A DNA stretch of 64,000 nt, taken from NCBI GenBank assembly GCA_003523085.1, contig DPHD01000024.1, positions 1-64,000 on the forward strand, in the 5' to 3' direction. This stretch comes from Oceanospirillaceae bacterium. GTDB lineage: Bacteria; Pseudomonadota; Gammaproteobacteria; Pseudomonadales; Balneatricaceae. Within the stretch, counting starts at the first letter, position 1. The number at the start of each line of letters is the position of its first letter. This document shows, piece by piece, positions 34,597 through 43,067 of the stretch. Position numbers and translations under genes: made by a program. Below the pieces are notes generated by a model. It was not told the DNA's origin. It was given only the letters and a program-made list of their open reading frames with translations, and made no database searches.

Positions 34597-35986
34597 GTAG
34601 AAACCATTCCTCTCTAGGGGTGCGGAATAACCAACACACCTGACCTCGGGGGTTGCGGGCAATAAAATAGTCACGGCAAATACTGACGTTGTCCCACCAG
34701 CCACTTTGGATACGCTCGGGGCCAGACAATACACACCATTGTTGGTTGGGTTTATGGTGTAAGGCTTGGGGGATGGTGAGTAATAAACTCGGGCGTAAAC
34801 TAGTAGTGGCCTTTGCTGCGGCAGCATGGATCTTAGGCTGCCCTTGATAAAAGCTACGCTCGGGGCGATGGTCGTCCCGTAGAAATACTTGCTGCACGGC
34901 GTGATTACCTAACTTATTTTGTAACCGGCTGATCAGTTGATCAGCCGTGAGTTTACCGCCTTGGGGTTCAAATAACTGATCGGATAAAGGCGCCCATGCA
35001 TGTTGCCCGCGGGTACTTAAGCGCATGGCAATAATGGGGGCCTGCAGCTGTAGTTGCTCTAAACGCAACATGGCCAAGTTAAGCCATACTTGCGCACGGT
35101 ATTCGCCGCCACTCGAGCCGATATGTACCTTTTCCGCGGGAAATTCACGGTAATAAAGGCTTAAATTTAAACCTGTTGCTTGTAATTGCCTGGGTGCTAA
35201 AAACGCCTCTAGGTCATCTAACAAACGCCGCAAAGGGAAACGTAAGGCGCTGCTCAGTTCAATGTCGTAAAGCAATTCTAAACCTTGTCGAAACCGCTCT
35301 GGGGGTTGGTAGTTGGTTTTTACAGGGGGCTTAGTGTGTTCAAGCAGTTGTAAATAAGTGACTAGCTCTTGCCCTAAACGTTGGCCTAGGGCCGACCTTG
35401 GTAACGCTTGGGCTTGGCCTAAGGTGTTGAGCCCTAATCGTTCTAGTTGTTGGGTTAGTTTGGGGGGCAAGCCCGCCTTTTGAATGGGTAATTGGGCTAA
35501 TAAGGCGTTGACTTGTTGGGTGTTATTTAACCAGCGGTCATTACCTGCGCGAGCTAATACTTGGGCCGCTAATGGGCTATGGGCACTGGCATAGTGATAG
35601 TGCAAACCGCGCTCTATGAGGGGCTGTTGTAAACGTTGCCAGTATGCAGCCATACCTTCATATAGCTTTAACATGTCGCTGGTTTGTAATAACAACCCTT
35701 GAGGTGGGTCTAAGTATAAGGTGGCACTGGTTTGGTATAAGCGTTGAGCTAATTGCTTTAATAGGCGTTGTTCATGCTTGTGGTCATAGGCAATGACTTT
35801 AAGTTGGGCGCATAAGAGCGCGGCAGCCCCTATGCCTGTACCTAGGGCAATGCCGTGTTGGCGGGCTTGGCTATTGGCCTGCACCACTTGATTTTGGTGC
35901 ACCAATACATAGGCCTCATCGCACGGTTGTTGGTGTAATAAACTGTCGAGTTGCAGGCTGGGAAGATACAAATAAAGCCACTGCAT
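34580..35986 (-). CDS. imuB: ImuB, catalytically inactive Y-family polymerase-like protein
   Basis: 468 residues. It has the Y-family layout (palm, fingers, helix-hairpin-helix PKLTQQLERLGLNTLGQAQALPRSALGQRLG), but the metal-binding acid motif found in DinB is replaced by LYLPSLQLDSL, as known for ImuB. It is the hub linking ImuA, DnaE2 and the sliding clamp. It follows imuA after 3 bases. Confidence 0.93.
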   Translation of the reverse strand: MQWLYLYLPSLQLDSLLHQQPCDEAYVLVHQNQVVQANSQARQHGIALGTGIGAAALLCAQLKVIAYDHKHEQRLLKQLAQRLYQTSATLYLDPPQGLLLQTSDMLKLYEGMAAYWQRLQQPLIERGLHYHYASAHSPLAAQVLARAGNDRWLNNTQQVNALLAQLPIQKAGLPPKLTQQLERLGLNTLGQAQALPRSALGQRLGQELVTYLQLLEHTKPPVKTNYQPPERFRQGLELLYDIELSSALRFPLRRLLDDLEAFLAPRQLQATGLNLSLYYREFPAEKVHIGSSGGEYRAQVWLNLAMLRLEQLQLQAPIIAMRLSTRGQHAWAPLSDQLFEPQGGKLTADQLISRLQNKLGNHAVQQVFLRDDHRPERSFYQGQPKIHAAAAKATTSLRPSLLLTIPQALHHKPNQQWCVLSGPERIQSGWWDNVSICRDYFIARNPRGQVCWLFRTPREEWFLHGYFA

Positions 35987-35989
35987 GGG

Positions 35990-36679
35990 TCATCGGCCCT
36001 GCGCCGGTAATACCACGATGTTGTTGGCTACGGGCTGCGGTTGTGCAGTTAAGCTAGGCCAGAGCTGGTGCATATTAATGTGGCAGGGGTGTTGTGGCCA
36101 TTGGCCTTGGGATTTATAAATTTGTAGGCTTAACCCCGTGGCTTGTGGGGTTAGGGCAAGGCGGGCGCTAATGGGTAGGGCGCTAGCACTCGGCGCAGGT
36201 TGACTATGTAACCAAAACATCAATACTTGGTTGTCTTTAGCCGCCACCTGTAAACGTTTGGCTTGGGTGCTGGTGAGGTTAGGCCCCCACAACAATAAAT
36301 GGCTACAGCAGCCACTAGTCAAGCTTTGCTCGGCACTCCAGAGGGCGTGTTGCGGGTTTTGGCAGCGCACCAATAATGTTTGATTGAGGCTAATGCCATG
36401 CTGGGAGAGGGCTTGGCCATTCAGTTCTGCGGGTGGGTTAATCCACACCTGTAAGCGTAGCTTGGCTTGCGCCAATAAAGGTAACAATAAACGTAGTTCG
36501 CCAATGCCTATCGCGCCACAGGCGAGTTCCACTAACCCAGCCTGAGGCCATCCCCCTTGTAGATGTTGATCTAAGGCAGGGTAAAAGCTGCTTTGGCGGC
36601 GCTGGTCTGGGCCTGCGACTTGCCGAGCACGCCATACTAAACGTTGCTGTTCTAGCTGATTTAACTGTGTAAGAGCCAT
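35990..36679 (-). CDS. imuA: ImuA, RecA-like SOS mutagenesis protein
   Basis: 229 residues from ATG 36679. LDQHLQGGWPQAGLVELACGAIGIGELRLLLPLLA resembles the RecA/SulA-like core of ImuA, without a proper Walker A. It regulates or helps the ImuB-DnaE2 mutasome. A perfect LexA box ends 14 bases upstream of the start, making this the first gene of an SOS-controlled operon. Confidence 0.92.
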   Translation of the reverse strand: MALTQLNQLEQQRLVWRARQVAGPDQRRQSSFYPALDQHLQGGWPQAGLVELACGAIGIGELRLLLPLLAQAKLRLQVWINPPAELNGQALSQHGISLNQTLLVRCQNPQHALWSAEQSLTSGCCSHLLLWGPNLTSTQAKRLQVAAKDNQVLMFWLHSQPAPSASALPISARLALTPQATGLSLQIYKSQGQWPQHPCHINMHQLWPSLTAQPQPVANNIVVLPAQGR

Positions 36680-36693
36680 ATAAAACCACAAAA

Positions 36694-36713
36694 TACTGTA
36701 TATATGTACAGTA
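36694..36713 (-). promoter_or_regulatory. LexA (SOS) box of imuA-imuB-dnaE2
   Basis: TACTGTATATATGTACAGTA: a 20-base near-palindrome with the full CTGT-N8-ACAG core of gammaproteobacterial LexA boxes. It lies 14 bases before the imuA ATG, so it must overlap the promoter or transcript start. Confidence 0.95.
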
Positions 36714-36830
36714 TTTTGCCATATTTTAGGCTCAGGTCAAGGGTAAAACCGCCAACTAGCCCAGAACTTGTACTGCCGAAAACCACCGCAAAAGCGGCTA
36801 TGTTCGGTATTGGTTAATAATTGCTCTAAA

Positions 36831-36885
36831 AACATCAACAAAATCCTGAGGTGCAATGCCATCATTGCGCCATGTCATTGATGTT
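36831..36885 (+). other. Nested inverted repeats upstream of the carnitine genes
   Basis: An inner hairpin (36850-36858 with 36863-36871, arms GGTGCAATG / CATTGCGCC, loop CCAT) is framed by an outer perfect 8-base repeat AACATCAA (36831-36838) and TTGATGTT (36878-36885). It ends 22 bases before the first carnitine gene and could be an operator or a leader RNA structure. Confidence 0.5.
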
Positions 36886-36906
36886 AACTAATTAAGGAGC
36901 TTAGCC

Positions 36907-37821
36907 ATGCCACTAGCAGCGAGCCAAAACGTATTTATCACCTGCGCAGTTACCGGATCCGGTGGTTCACAAGACCGTTCTCCCCATGTACCACGCAGCC
37001 CCGAGCAAATTGCCAACAGTGCTATTGATGCCGCTAAAGCCGGCGCAGCGGTGGTGCATTGCCATGTGCGAGACCCAGAAACAGGCACCCCCAGCCGTGG
37101 TTTAGCGCTTTATAAAGAACTCACAGAACGCATTCGTGCGGCAGACGTGGACGTGGTGTTGAATCTTACGGCGGGTATGGGTGGCGACATGGTATTTGGT
37201 GATGCGGAAAACCCATTGCCTCTAAATGCGGACGCTACCGATATGGTCGGCGCCAGTGAGCGGGTTGAGCATGTACGTCAGTGCCAACCAGAAATTTGCA
37301 CCTTGGACTGCGGCACCATGAACTTTGCCGAAGCCGATTATGTGATGACCAATACGCCAGGTATGTTACGTGCCATGGCAGAAAAAATGACGGCTATGGG
37401 TGCGCGTATTGAAATAGAAGCCTTTGACACGGGTCATTTATGGCTCGCCAAGCAGCTAGTCAGCGAAGGTTTAATCACAGACCCGGTGATGGTGCAGTTG
37501 TGTATGGGTATTCCTTGGGGCGCACCAGATGACCTTAATACCTTTATGGCGATGGTCAACAATGTACCTAAAGACTGGATCATGTCGGCTTTTTCCATTG
37601 GCCGTAACGAAATGAACTATGTGGCGGCAGCGGTGTTGGCAGGTGGCAATATTCGAGTTGGCTTGGAAGATAACCTTTGGTTAGAAAAAGGCGTGTTAGC
37701 GACTAACGCTCAATTGGTTGAAAAAGCTGCCACCATTGCTACCAATATGGGTTCTACTTTGATGACGCCAGCCCAAGTACGCGAACTTATTCAAGTTGAA
37801 AAACGAGCACCTTTACAATGA
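36907..37821 (+). CDS. cdhC: BKACE-family beta-keto acid cleavage enzyme, likely 3-dehydrocarnitine cleavage
   Basis: 304 residues. The family's zinc site HCHVRDP lies near residue 49, with FITCAVTGSGG at the N-terminus and FDTGHLW later. BKACE enzymes condense a beta-keto acid with acetyl-CoA to give acetoacetate and a CoA ester. The next gene is a carnitine 3-dehydrogenase, so 3-dehydrocarnitine is the likely substrate, giving betainyl-CoA. A good ribosome site (AAGGAG) precedes it. Confidence 0.87.
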   Translation: MPLAASQNVFITCAVTGSGGSQDRSPHVPRSPEQIANSAIDAAKAGAAVVHCHVRDPETGTPSRGLALYKELTERIRAADVDVVLNLTAGMGGDMVFGDAENPLPLNADATDMVGASERVEHVRQCQPEICTLDCGTMNFAEADYVMTNTPGMLRAMAEKMTAMGARIEIEAFDTGHLWLAKQLVSEGLITDPVMVQLCMGIPWGAPDDLNTFMAMVNNVPKDWIMSAFSIGRNEMNYVAAAVLAGGNIRVGLEDNLWLEKGVLATNAQLVEKAATIATNMGSTLMTPAQVRELIQVEKRAPLQ

Positions 37822-38813
37822 GTAAAAAACACATAAATAAAACAGCAGCCTGTATCGGCGGTGGTGTGATTGGTGGTGGTTGGGTCGCGCGCTTTTTATT
37901 ACACGGCTGGGACGTTAATGTGTATGACCCCGCAGCCGATGCCCAGCGCAAGCTGTATGCGGTCTTAGAAAATGCCCGTGCCTCGTTACCTCAATTGTCT
38001 GATGTGCCTATGCCAGCCGAAGGTCGGCTTACCTTTTGTGACACCTTAGAAGCAGCCGTGGCTAATGCCGATTGGATTCAAGAAAGTGTGCCAGAGCGCC
38101 TAGACATTAAACACGCGGTATTTGCCCAGGTGCAAGCTGCGTGCCCAGAAGCTGCCATTATTGGGTCTTCAACTTCGGGGTTTAAGCCGTCTCAGCTACA
38201 AGAAAACGCCCTGCGCCCAGAGCAAATTATGGTGGCGCATCCGTTTAATCCTGTGTATTTGTTGCCTTTGGTGGAGCTAGTGCCTAGCCCAGTCAATGGA
38301 GCCTCAATCATTGAACAGGCCAAAGGCTTGTTAACCGGCGTGGGTATGAAACCTTTGCACGTGCGTAAAGAAATTGATGCCCATATTGCCGATCGCTTAC
38401 TAGAGGCCGTTTGGCGTGAAGGTTTGTGGCTGATCAAAGACGGCATTGCCACCACCACAGAAATAGATGATGCCATTCGTTATGGCTTTGGTTTACGCTG
38501 GGCGCAAATGGGTTTGTTTGAAACCTACCGTATTGCCGGTGGTGAAGCCGGTATGGCGCACTTTATTGCTCAATTCGGCCCTTGTTTAGAATGGCCGTGG
38601 ACCAAGCTCATGGACGTGCCAGAGTTAACGGATGAGCTGATTGCCACGATTGCGCAGCAGTCTGATGAACAATCGGGGCATCACTCTATTCGTGAACTGG
38701 AACGAATTCGTGATAAAAACTTAATCGGCATCATGCGCGTACAAAAGGAGACTAATTGGGGTGTGGGCGAGCTGCTCAATAAACACGACGAACGGCTCAA
38801 GCAGTTGGGCTAA
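37818..38813 (+). CDS. cdhA: L-carnitine 3-dehydrogenase
   Basis: 331 residues of the 3-hydroxyacyl-CoA dehydrogenase family: NAD motif CIGGGVIGGGWVARF (about 12-26), WIQESVPERLDIK, VAHPFNPVYLLPLVELVP, and the C-terminal YGFGLRWAQMGLFETY. It oxidises L-carnitine to 3-dehydrocarnitine with NAD+. Some homologues carry a fused thioesterase; this one does not, and no thioesterase gene follows. It overlaps cdhC by 4 bases (ATGA). Confidence 0.88.
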   Translation: MSKKHINKTAACIGGGVIGGGWVARFLLHGWDVNVYDPAADAQRKLYAVLENARASLPQLSDVPMPAEGRLTFCDTLEAAVANADWIQESVPERLDIKHAVFAQVQAACPEAAIIGSSTSGFKPSQLQENALRPEQIMVAHPFNPVYLLPLVELVPSPVNGASIIEQAKGLLTGVGMKPLHVRKEIDAHIADRLLEAVWREGLWLIKDGIATTTEIDDAIRYGFGLRWAQMGLFETYRIAGGEAGMAHFIAQFGPCLEWPWTKLMDVPELTDELIATIAQQSDEQSGHHSIRELERIRDKNLIGIMRVQKETNWGVGELLNKHDERLKQLG

Positions 38814-38843
38814 AAGCCGATTTAATTGAGATCAAGTAAAACA

Positions 38844-38857
38844 TTGATCCAGATCAA
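38844..38857 (+). promoter_or_regulatory. FNR box upstream of the FNR-type gene
   Basis: TTGATCCAGATCAA is a perfect FNR half-site pair (TTGAT-N4-ATCAA). A TAGCAT -10-like element (38880-38885) would place a transcript start near 38892, which puts the box centre at -41.5, the class II activation distance. Confidence 0.8.
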
Positions 38858-38955
38858 TGGTTGGACTCAGGACTCTTGTTAGCATAAGCTCATATAAGAA
38901 ATGGAGTTATCTCAATGAATGGGATGAGCTTGATCTATTTTAATGGAGATCTGTT

Positions 38956-39696
38956 ATGAATGCGCCAATGAGTATTCAATCGTGTGGTAATTGTGGTCTA
39001 GTTAGCATGTGCTTGCCTTTAGCTCTGACCCAGCCAGAGATGACCCAATTGGATGGCATCATTAAAAAGAGTGCGCCCTACCGCCGTGGAGAGTCGATCT
39101 TCCGTCAGGGTGATGCGTTTACCTCCATTTATGCAGTGCGAGCGGGCATGGTAAAAACCACCGTGGTTAACACCCTTGGCGAAGAGCAGATTACCGGATT
39201 TTATTTCCCTGGAGAATTGCTGGGCCTTAACGGCTTGCACGAAAATGTTTATTCCGGCACCGCAATTGCGTTAGAGACGGTGAGTTTATGTGAAATTCCG
39301 TTTCTTAAATTAGATGAGTTATCCGCATTGTTGCCAGAGCTAAGGCGCCAGCTAATGCGCCAAATGAGCCAAGAAATTTCAGACGAACAAAATATGATGT
39401 TGGTATTGGCGAAAACTTCCGCTGAAGAAAAATTGGGTAATTTCTTAATTCGACTTTCCCTCCGCTTTAAACGCTTAGGGTTTTCAGCAACGCAGTTCCG
39501 CTTAACCATGTCGCGTGTAGATATCGGCAACTATTTAGGTTTAGCGGTCGAAACGGTGAGTCGCACTTTAACCAAATTACAACAGCGCGGTGTGATTAAG
39601 GTTGCAGGAAAGGAAATCACTATTCTAGATATGGACGGCCTATCTGGCCTGAACAGAAAAGCCGACGAGCCGGCCAAGCTCGTAGTCGTTGGTTAA
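38956..39696 (+). CDS. fnr: FNR/Anr-type oxygen-sensing regulator
   Basis: 246 residues. The N-terminal cysteines at 10, 13 and 19 (SCGNCGLVSMC) plus a Cys near 112 (SLCEIPF) match the four [4Fe-4S] ligands of FNR. A cyclic-nucleotide-like domain (FYFPGELLGLNGLH) and a C-terminal helix-turn-helix with VETVSRTLTKLQQRGVI follow; E-xx-SR reads the TTGAT half-site. It switches on anaerobic genes when oxygen falls. Confidence 0.95.
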   Translation: MNAPMSIQSCGNCGLVSMCLPLALTQPEMTQLDGIIKKSAPYRRGESIFRQGDAFTSIYAVRAGMVKTTVVNTLGEEQITGFYFPGELLGLNGLHENVYSGTAIALETVSLCEIPFLKLDELSALLPELRRQLMRQMSQEISDEQNMMLVLAKTSAEEKLGNFLIRLSLRFKRLGFSATQFRLTMSRVDIGNYLGLAVETVSRTLTKLQQRGVIKVAGKEITILDMDGLSGLNRKADEPAKLVVVG

Positions 39697-39727
39697 ATTG
39701 CACCTCTTCTTAAACGGCCTCTAATGC

Positions 39728-39736
39728 TGGTATGAT
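39728..39736 (+). promoter_or_regulatory. Extended -10 promoter of the AEC operon
   Basis: TGGTATGAT is an extended -10 element (TGn-TATGAT), about 33 bases before the first start codon of the AEC transporter gene. No good -35 is seen, as is usual for this promoter class. Confidence 0.4.
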
Positions 39737-39768
39737 ACGGCCTTTCCTTAGTCATACTGGCTTTGTTA

Positions 39769-40710
39769 ATGGACATGATACTTCCGGTTGTTACTTCCAT
39801 TTTATTGGTAATGCTGCTGGGCTACGCCCTTTCTAAAAAACTCCTTACCGATAACGGCTTTTGGCAAGGTATCTCGCGCCTTGCTTATTGGGTGTTATTT
39901 CCATTGCTCATTGTGCGCACCTTGGCGCATGCCTCCATTGATAAAGACATTGTATTACCACTCATGTCTGTGCTGGTTATGACGCTGGTTGCTGCTTTGA
40001 TCTATAGCCTTGTGGTATCTCGGCTAATGGGGCAAGACGGGCCATCTACATCATCCATAGTGCAAGGGGGTTTGCGCCATAACGGCTTTATAGGTTTAGC
40101 CGTGTTGTTTGATATGTTTGGCATGCCGGGGCAAGAAATTGGTGCGCTCATTATGGCTGTGTTAGTGCCGCCCACGAATGTGCTGTGCGTCTTCGCCGTG
40201 TCGTTGTTAACCCGTAAGCAGCAGTCACTTTCTGTGCCTAAACTTATTGTAAAAGAACTGTCGCGTAACCCACAACTGATTGCTGTTTCGGTTGGTTTAT
40301 TGCTTAATTATTTTGCTATTTCAATACCCAGCGTACTTGATCAAACGATTGCTATTATCAGCCGAGCGGCGCTACCTATGTTGTTGTTAAGTGTGGGTGC
40401 TAGTTTGCAAATTAGGGCCTTAAAGGGTAATTGGTCGGTGCTTTTAGTGGCGCTAACCACCAAGCTAGTAGTCTTTCCAGCGGTGATGCTGGCAGCTGCA
40501 TTATGGCTGCAACTGCCGCCTTTGGTGACCGTGAGCCTAGTGGTGTTTGGTGCGTTACCCACGGCGGTGTCGGCTTACCCATTTGCCCAGCAAATGGGTG
40601 GTAACGCTAAGCTAATGGCCGACATTATTACCTTGCAAACTATCGCCAGCTTGGTAGGGTTAACCTTTTGGGCCACCCTGGCCATGCAAGTCACAGGTTT
40701 TTCGTCATGA
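39769..40710 (+). CDS. AEC (auxin efflux carrier) family transporter
   Basis: About 313 residues with ten predicted helices. GYALSKK near the N-terminus, GLRHNGFIGLAVLF (the N-containing crossover of helix 4), LPMLLLSVGASLQ and FGALPTAVSAYPFAQQMGG near the C-terminus match AEC proteins such as MdcF/YfdV. They move organic acids or related anions. ATGs at 39769 and 39775 are both possible. Its stop overlaps the next start (ATGA). Confidence 0.88.
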   Translation: MDMILPVVTSILLVMLLGYALSKKLLTDNGFWQGISRLAYWVLFPLLIVRTLAHASIDKDIVLPLMSVLVMTLVAALIYSLVVSRLMGQDGPSTSSIVQGGLRHNGFIGLAVLFDMFGMPGQEIGALIMAVLVPPTNVLCVFAVSLLTRKQQSLSVPKLIVKELSRNPQLIAVSVGLLLNYFAISIPSVLDQTIAIISRAALPMLLLSVGASLQIRALKGNWSVLLVALTTKLVVFPAVMLAAALWLQLPPLVTVSLVVFGALPTAVSAYPFAQQMGGNAKLMADIITLQTIASLVGLTFWATLAMQVTGFSS

Positions 40711-41507
40711 ATAGTACCAACCCCTACGATTTTACGCCGGGCGATACGCCGCTGCTGGTGAGTATGCCCCATTCAGGGTTAAATTTAACACCAGAGGTAC
40801 AAGGCTGCTTAACCACCGAAGCGTTAGCCTTGCCCGATACCGATTGGTACATTCCAGAAGTGTATGACTTTTTGGCGGAGCTCAAGGTTGGTGTGCTGAA
40901 AGCCAATTATTCACGGTATGTGATTGACCTTAACCGCCCTGAAGACGACAAACCGCTATACGCATCTAAAACCACAGGTTTGTTCCCCGATATTCTATTT
41001 AGCGAAGGTTGTATGTTTAAGGACGGCGCTCAGGTGAGTCAACAACACCAGCAGGCCTGTATCGAACACATTTGGCAGCCTTATCATCAGCAATTGCGTC
41101 GCGAACTCGCACGTTTGAAACGCCGCTTCGGTTATGCCATTTTGTTTGATGCCCACTCGATTCGTGCCCAAGTGCCGATGTTTTTTGACGGCATCTTGCC
41201 TGATTTCAACTTAGGTACCAATGCTGGCCAGGCATGCTCACCGGAGTTACTAACAGCAGCAGAGCAATCGTTGGCCGATGGAGGTTACACGCAGGTGAGT
41301 AATGGCCGCTTTAAAGGCGGTTATATTACCCGCAGCCATGGTCAACCCGAACAACATACCCATGCTTTTCAGTTGGAATTGTCACAAGCAACTTACATGC
41401 AAGATGGCGCAGGTTATGCGCTAGATGACAATAAATGCGCGCAAGTTCGGCCTCAATTGAAGGCTTTGCTGACGGCGCTTGTTGACTGTAATCTGCATAA
41501 AAATTAA
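40707..41507 (+). CDS. hutG: N-formylglutamate amidohydrolase-like protein
   Basis: 266 residues from ATG 40707, coupled to the AEC gene. PLLVSMPHSGLNLTPEV, DTDWYIPEVYDF, SRYVIDLNRPEDDKPLY, LFDAHSIRAQVPMFFDG and the C-terminal FQLELSQATYM match the HutG amidohydrolase family, which releases formate from N-formylglutamate in histidine breakdown. No other hut gene is present, so the substrate may be another N-formyl compound. Confidence 0.85.
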   Translation: MNSTNPYDFTPGDTPLLVSMPHSGLNLTPEVQGCLTTEALALPDTDWYIPEVYDFLAELKVGVLKANYSRYVIDLNRPEDDKPLYASKTTGLFPDILFSEGCMFKDGAQVSQQHQQACIEHIWQPYHQQLRRELARLKRRFGYAILFDAHSIRAQVPMFFDGILPDFNLGTNAGQACSPELLTAAEQSLADGGYTQVSNGRFKGGYITRSHGQPEQHTHAFQLELSQATYMQDGAGYALDDNKCAQVRPQLKALLTALVDCNLHKN

Positions 41508-41517
41508 GAGACTAAAT

Positions 41518-42321
41518 ATGTATTTAAGTGAATCGCAAGTTCAAGATTATGAGCGCGACGGCGCCATAGTCATCAAGGGCGTATTTAAAGACTGGATTGA
41601 ATGTTTACGCCTAGGCTTTGATAAAGTGCTGGCGCAGCCCAGTGAGCACGGTAGAGAAAATGTGGCTACGGGTGACGCAGGGCGTTTTTTTGAAGACTAT
41701 TGCAACTGGCAGCGGATCGATGAATTTAAGCAGTGGATTTATGAGTCGCCGGCGGCCGAAATTGCCGCCGAGGCCACCCGTTCTAAACAAATTCAAGTGT
41801 TCCACGAACACATATTGGTGAAAGAACCCGGTACCGCAAAACCGACGCCTTGGCATCAAGACATGCCTTACTATTGTGTCAATGGCGAGCAAACGGCGAG
41901 TTATTGGGTGCCCTTAGATCCGGTGACCCAAGCCAACACATTACAAGTGGTATTAGGTTCCCATCGCTGGCCTAAGTTAGTGCGTCCTACGCGCTGGTCA
42001 AGCAACCAGCCGTGGTACAACAATGACGCCGACTACATGGACATGCCCGCCATTGATGACAGCCAAAATATTTTAGTGCCAGAGTTAGAGCTTGGCGATT
42101 GTGTATTGTTTAACTTTAAAACCGTACATGGTGCGCCAGGTAACTCATTAACTAGCCGCAGGCGTGCCTTCTCTACCCGTTTTATGGGCGATGATGTGCG
42201 CTATGTGGACCGCGGCGGCCCAACTTCGCCACCGTTTGATGGTTTAGTGCAAAATAATGGTGAAGCCATGCGGCAAGACTGGTTTCCAGTGGTTTATCCA
42301 GGAGTTAATAAACATGACTAA
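41518..42321 (+). CDS. PhyH-family Fe(II)/2-oxoglutarate dioxygenase
   Basis: 267 residues from ATG 41518, with AAGAG upstream. The facial triad is visible as WHQD (His near 113, Asp two on) and the distal His in KTVHGAPGNS, with RRRAFSTRFMGDD at the C-terminus for 2-oxoglutarate. The family hydroxylates small molecules such as phytanoyl-CoA, ectoine or N-methyl compounds. The substrate is unknown. It overlaps the next gene by 8 bases. Confidence 0.85.
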   Translation: MYLSESQVQDYERDGAIVIKGVFKDWIECLRLGFDKVLAQPSEHGRENVATGDAGRFFEDYCNWQRIDEFKQWIYESPAAEIAAEATRSKQIQVFHEHILVKEPGTAKPTPWHQDMPYYCVNGEQTASYWVPLDPVTQANTLQVVLGSHRWPKLVRPTRWSSNQPWYNNDADYMDMPAIDDSQNILVPELELGDCVLFNFKTVHGAPGNSLTSRRRAFSTRFMGDDVRYVDRGGPTSPPFDGLVQNNGEAMRQDWFPVVYPGVNKHD

Positions 42322-42736
42322 AAGTGCAACAGGCAGCTGCTTATGCGGCGCAGTTAAGTATCAAGTCACGGGGCCATTACGACCGGTAGTGGCATGCCAT
42401 TGTGGTCAGTGCCAAAAGGCCAGTGGCCATCATGTGGCAGCGACCTCCGCCCAACGACAAGATTTTGAGTTACTAGAAGAGCAGGGGCTTAAATGGTTTT
42501 CGTCTTCGCAGGGTATTCGCCGAGGGTTTTGCCAACAGTGTGGTGGCAACTTGTTTTGGGATAAGGCTGAATTACCTAGCATTTCTATTTTTGCGGGCAC
42601 GCTAGACCAACCCAGCGGCTTAGAGCTAGTGGAACACATTTACGTAGAAGAAAAGGCCGACTATTACCAACTCACCGATGGTTTGCCACAACGCCAAGGG
42701 TTTAGTATGACTGCGAAGGTCGACAATGGCCAATAA
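42314..42736 (+). CDS. GFA (CENP-V) domain zinc protein
   Basis: 140 residues from ATG 42314. GSCLCGAVKYQV, CHCGQCQKASG and RGFCQQCGGNLFWD supply the Cys ligands typical of the Gfa fold. Related proteins bind glutathione adducts, and some have been linked to formaldehyde, but this remains a family name only. It lies in a translationally coupled run between the PhyH gene and a zinc-ribbon gene. Confidence 0.87.
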   Translation: MTKSATGSCLCGAVKYQVTGPLRPVVACHCGQCQKASGHHVAATSAQRQDFELLEEQGLKWFSSSQGIRRGFCQQCGGNLFWDKAELPSISIFAGTLDQPSGLELVEHIYVEEKADYYQLTDGLPQRQGFSMTAKVDNGQ

Positions 42737-43067
42737 ATGCCCTAACTGCGAGTTTAAAATCACTGCTCGTAATCAGCTGTGCGATGACTACCGAGATCCG
42801 GCTAAGGCCTATGGATGCCCGGCGTGTGGCACCTTTTATCTATTGCCCGCATCGAATCGTAGTTGGCGTCGGCGGTTTATGATTTTTTTGGCGTTAGTGA
42901 GTTTTAATGTTGCCTTGAGCGCTATTTTTAGCTTTGTGAGCGTGGCTTCGATGTGGCTCGAGGCCGGTTTAGTGGCGCTCTTTGTGGTGGCTATTCTGGT
43001 GTTTCTTCGCCTTCGAAGGGTAGCCTTAGTAGATTCAGGGTATCGCTCGGATCGGCCTAATGGGTGA
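42726..43067 (+). CDS. Zinc-ribbon membrane protein of unknown function
   Basis: 113 residues. CPNCEF near the start and CPACGTFYLLP about 30 residues on form a four-Cys zinc ribbon; two hydrophobic helices follow (FMIFLALVSFNVALSAIFSF and WLEAGLVALFVVAILVFL). It overlaps both neighbours (11 and 8 bases). I do not recognise a characterised family. Confidence 0.75.
   Translation: MANKCPNCEFKITARNQLCDDYRDPAKAYGCPACGTFYLLPASNRSWRRRFMIFLALVSFNVALSAIFSFVSVASMWLEAGLVALFVVAILVFLRLRRVALVDSGYRSDRPNG

Noticed and set aside
34597..34827. A longer N-terminus of dnaE2
   Set aside because: It lies inside imuB, has no family similarity, and the proper start at 34596 overlaps the imuB end in the usual manner.
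36787..36798. CCGC-AAAA-GCGG mini-hairpin
   Set aside because: Only four pairs and no U run; too small to assign a role.
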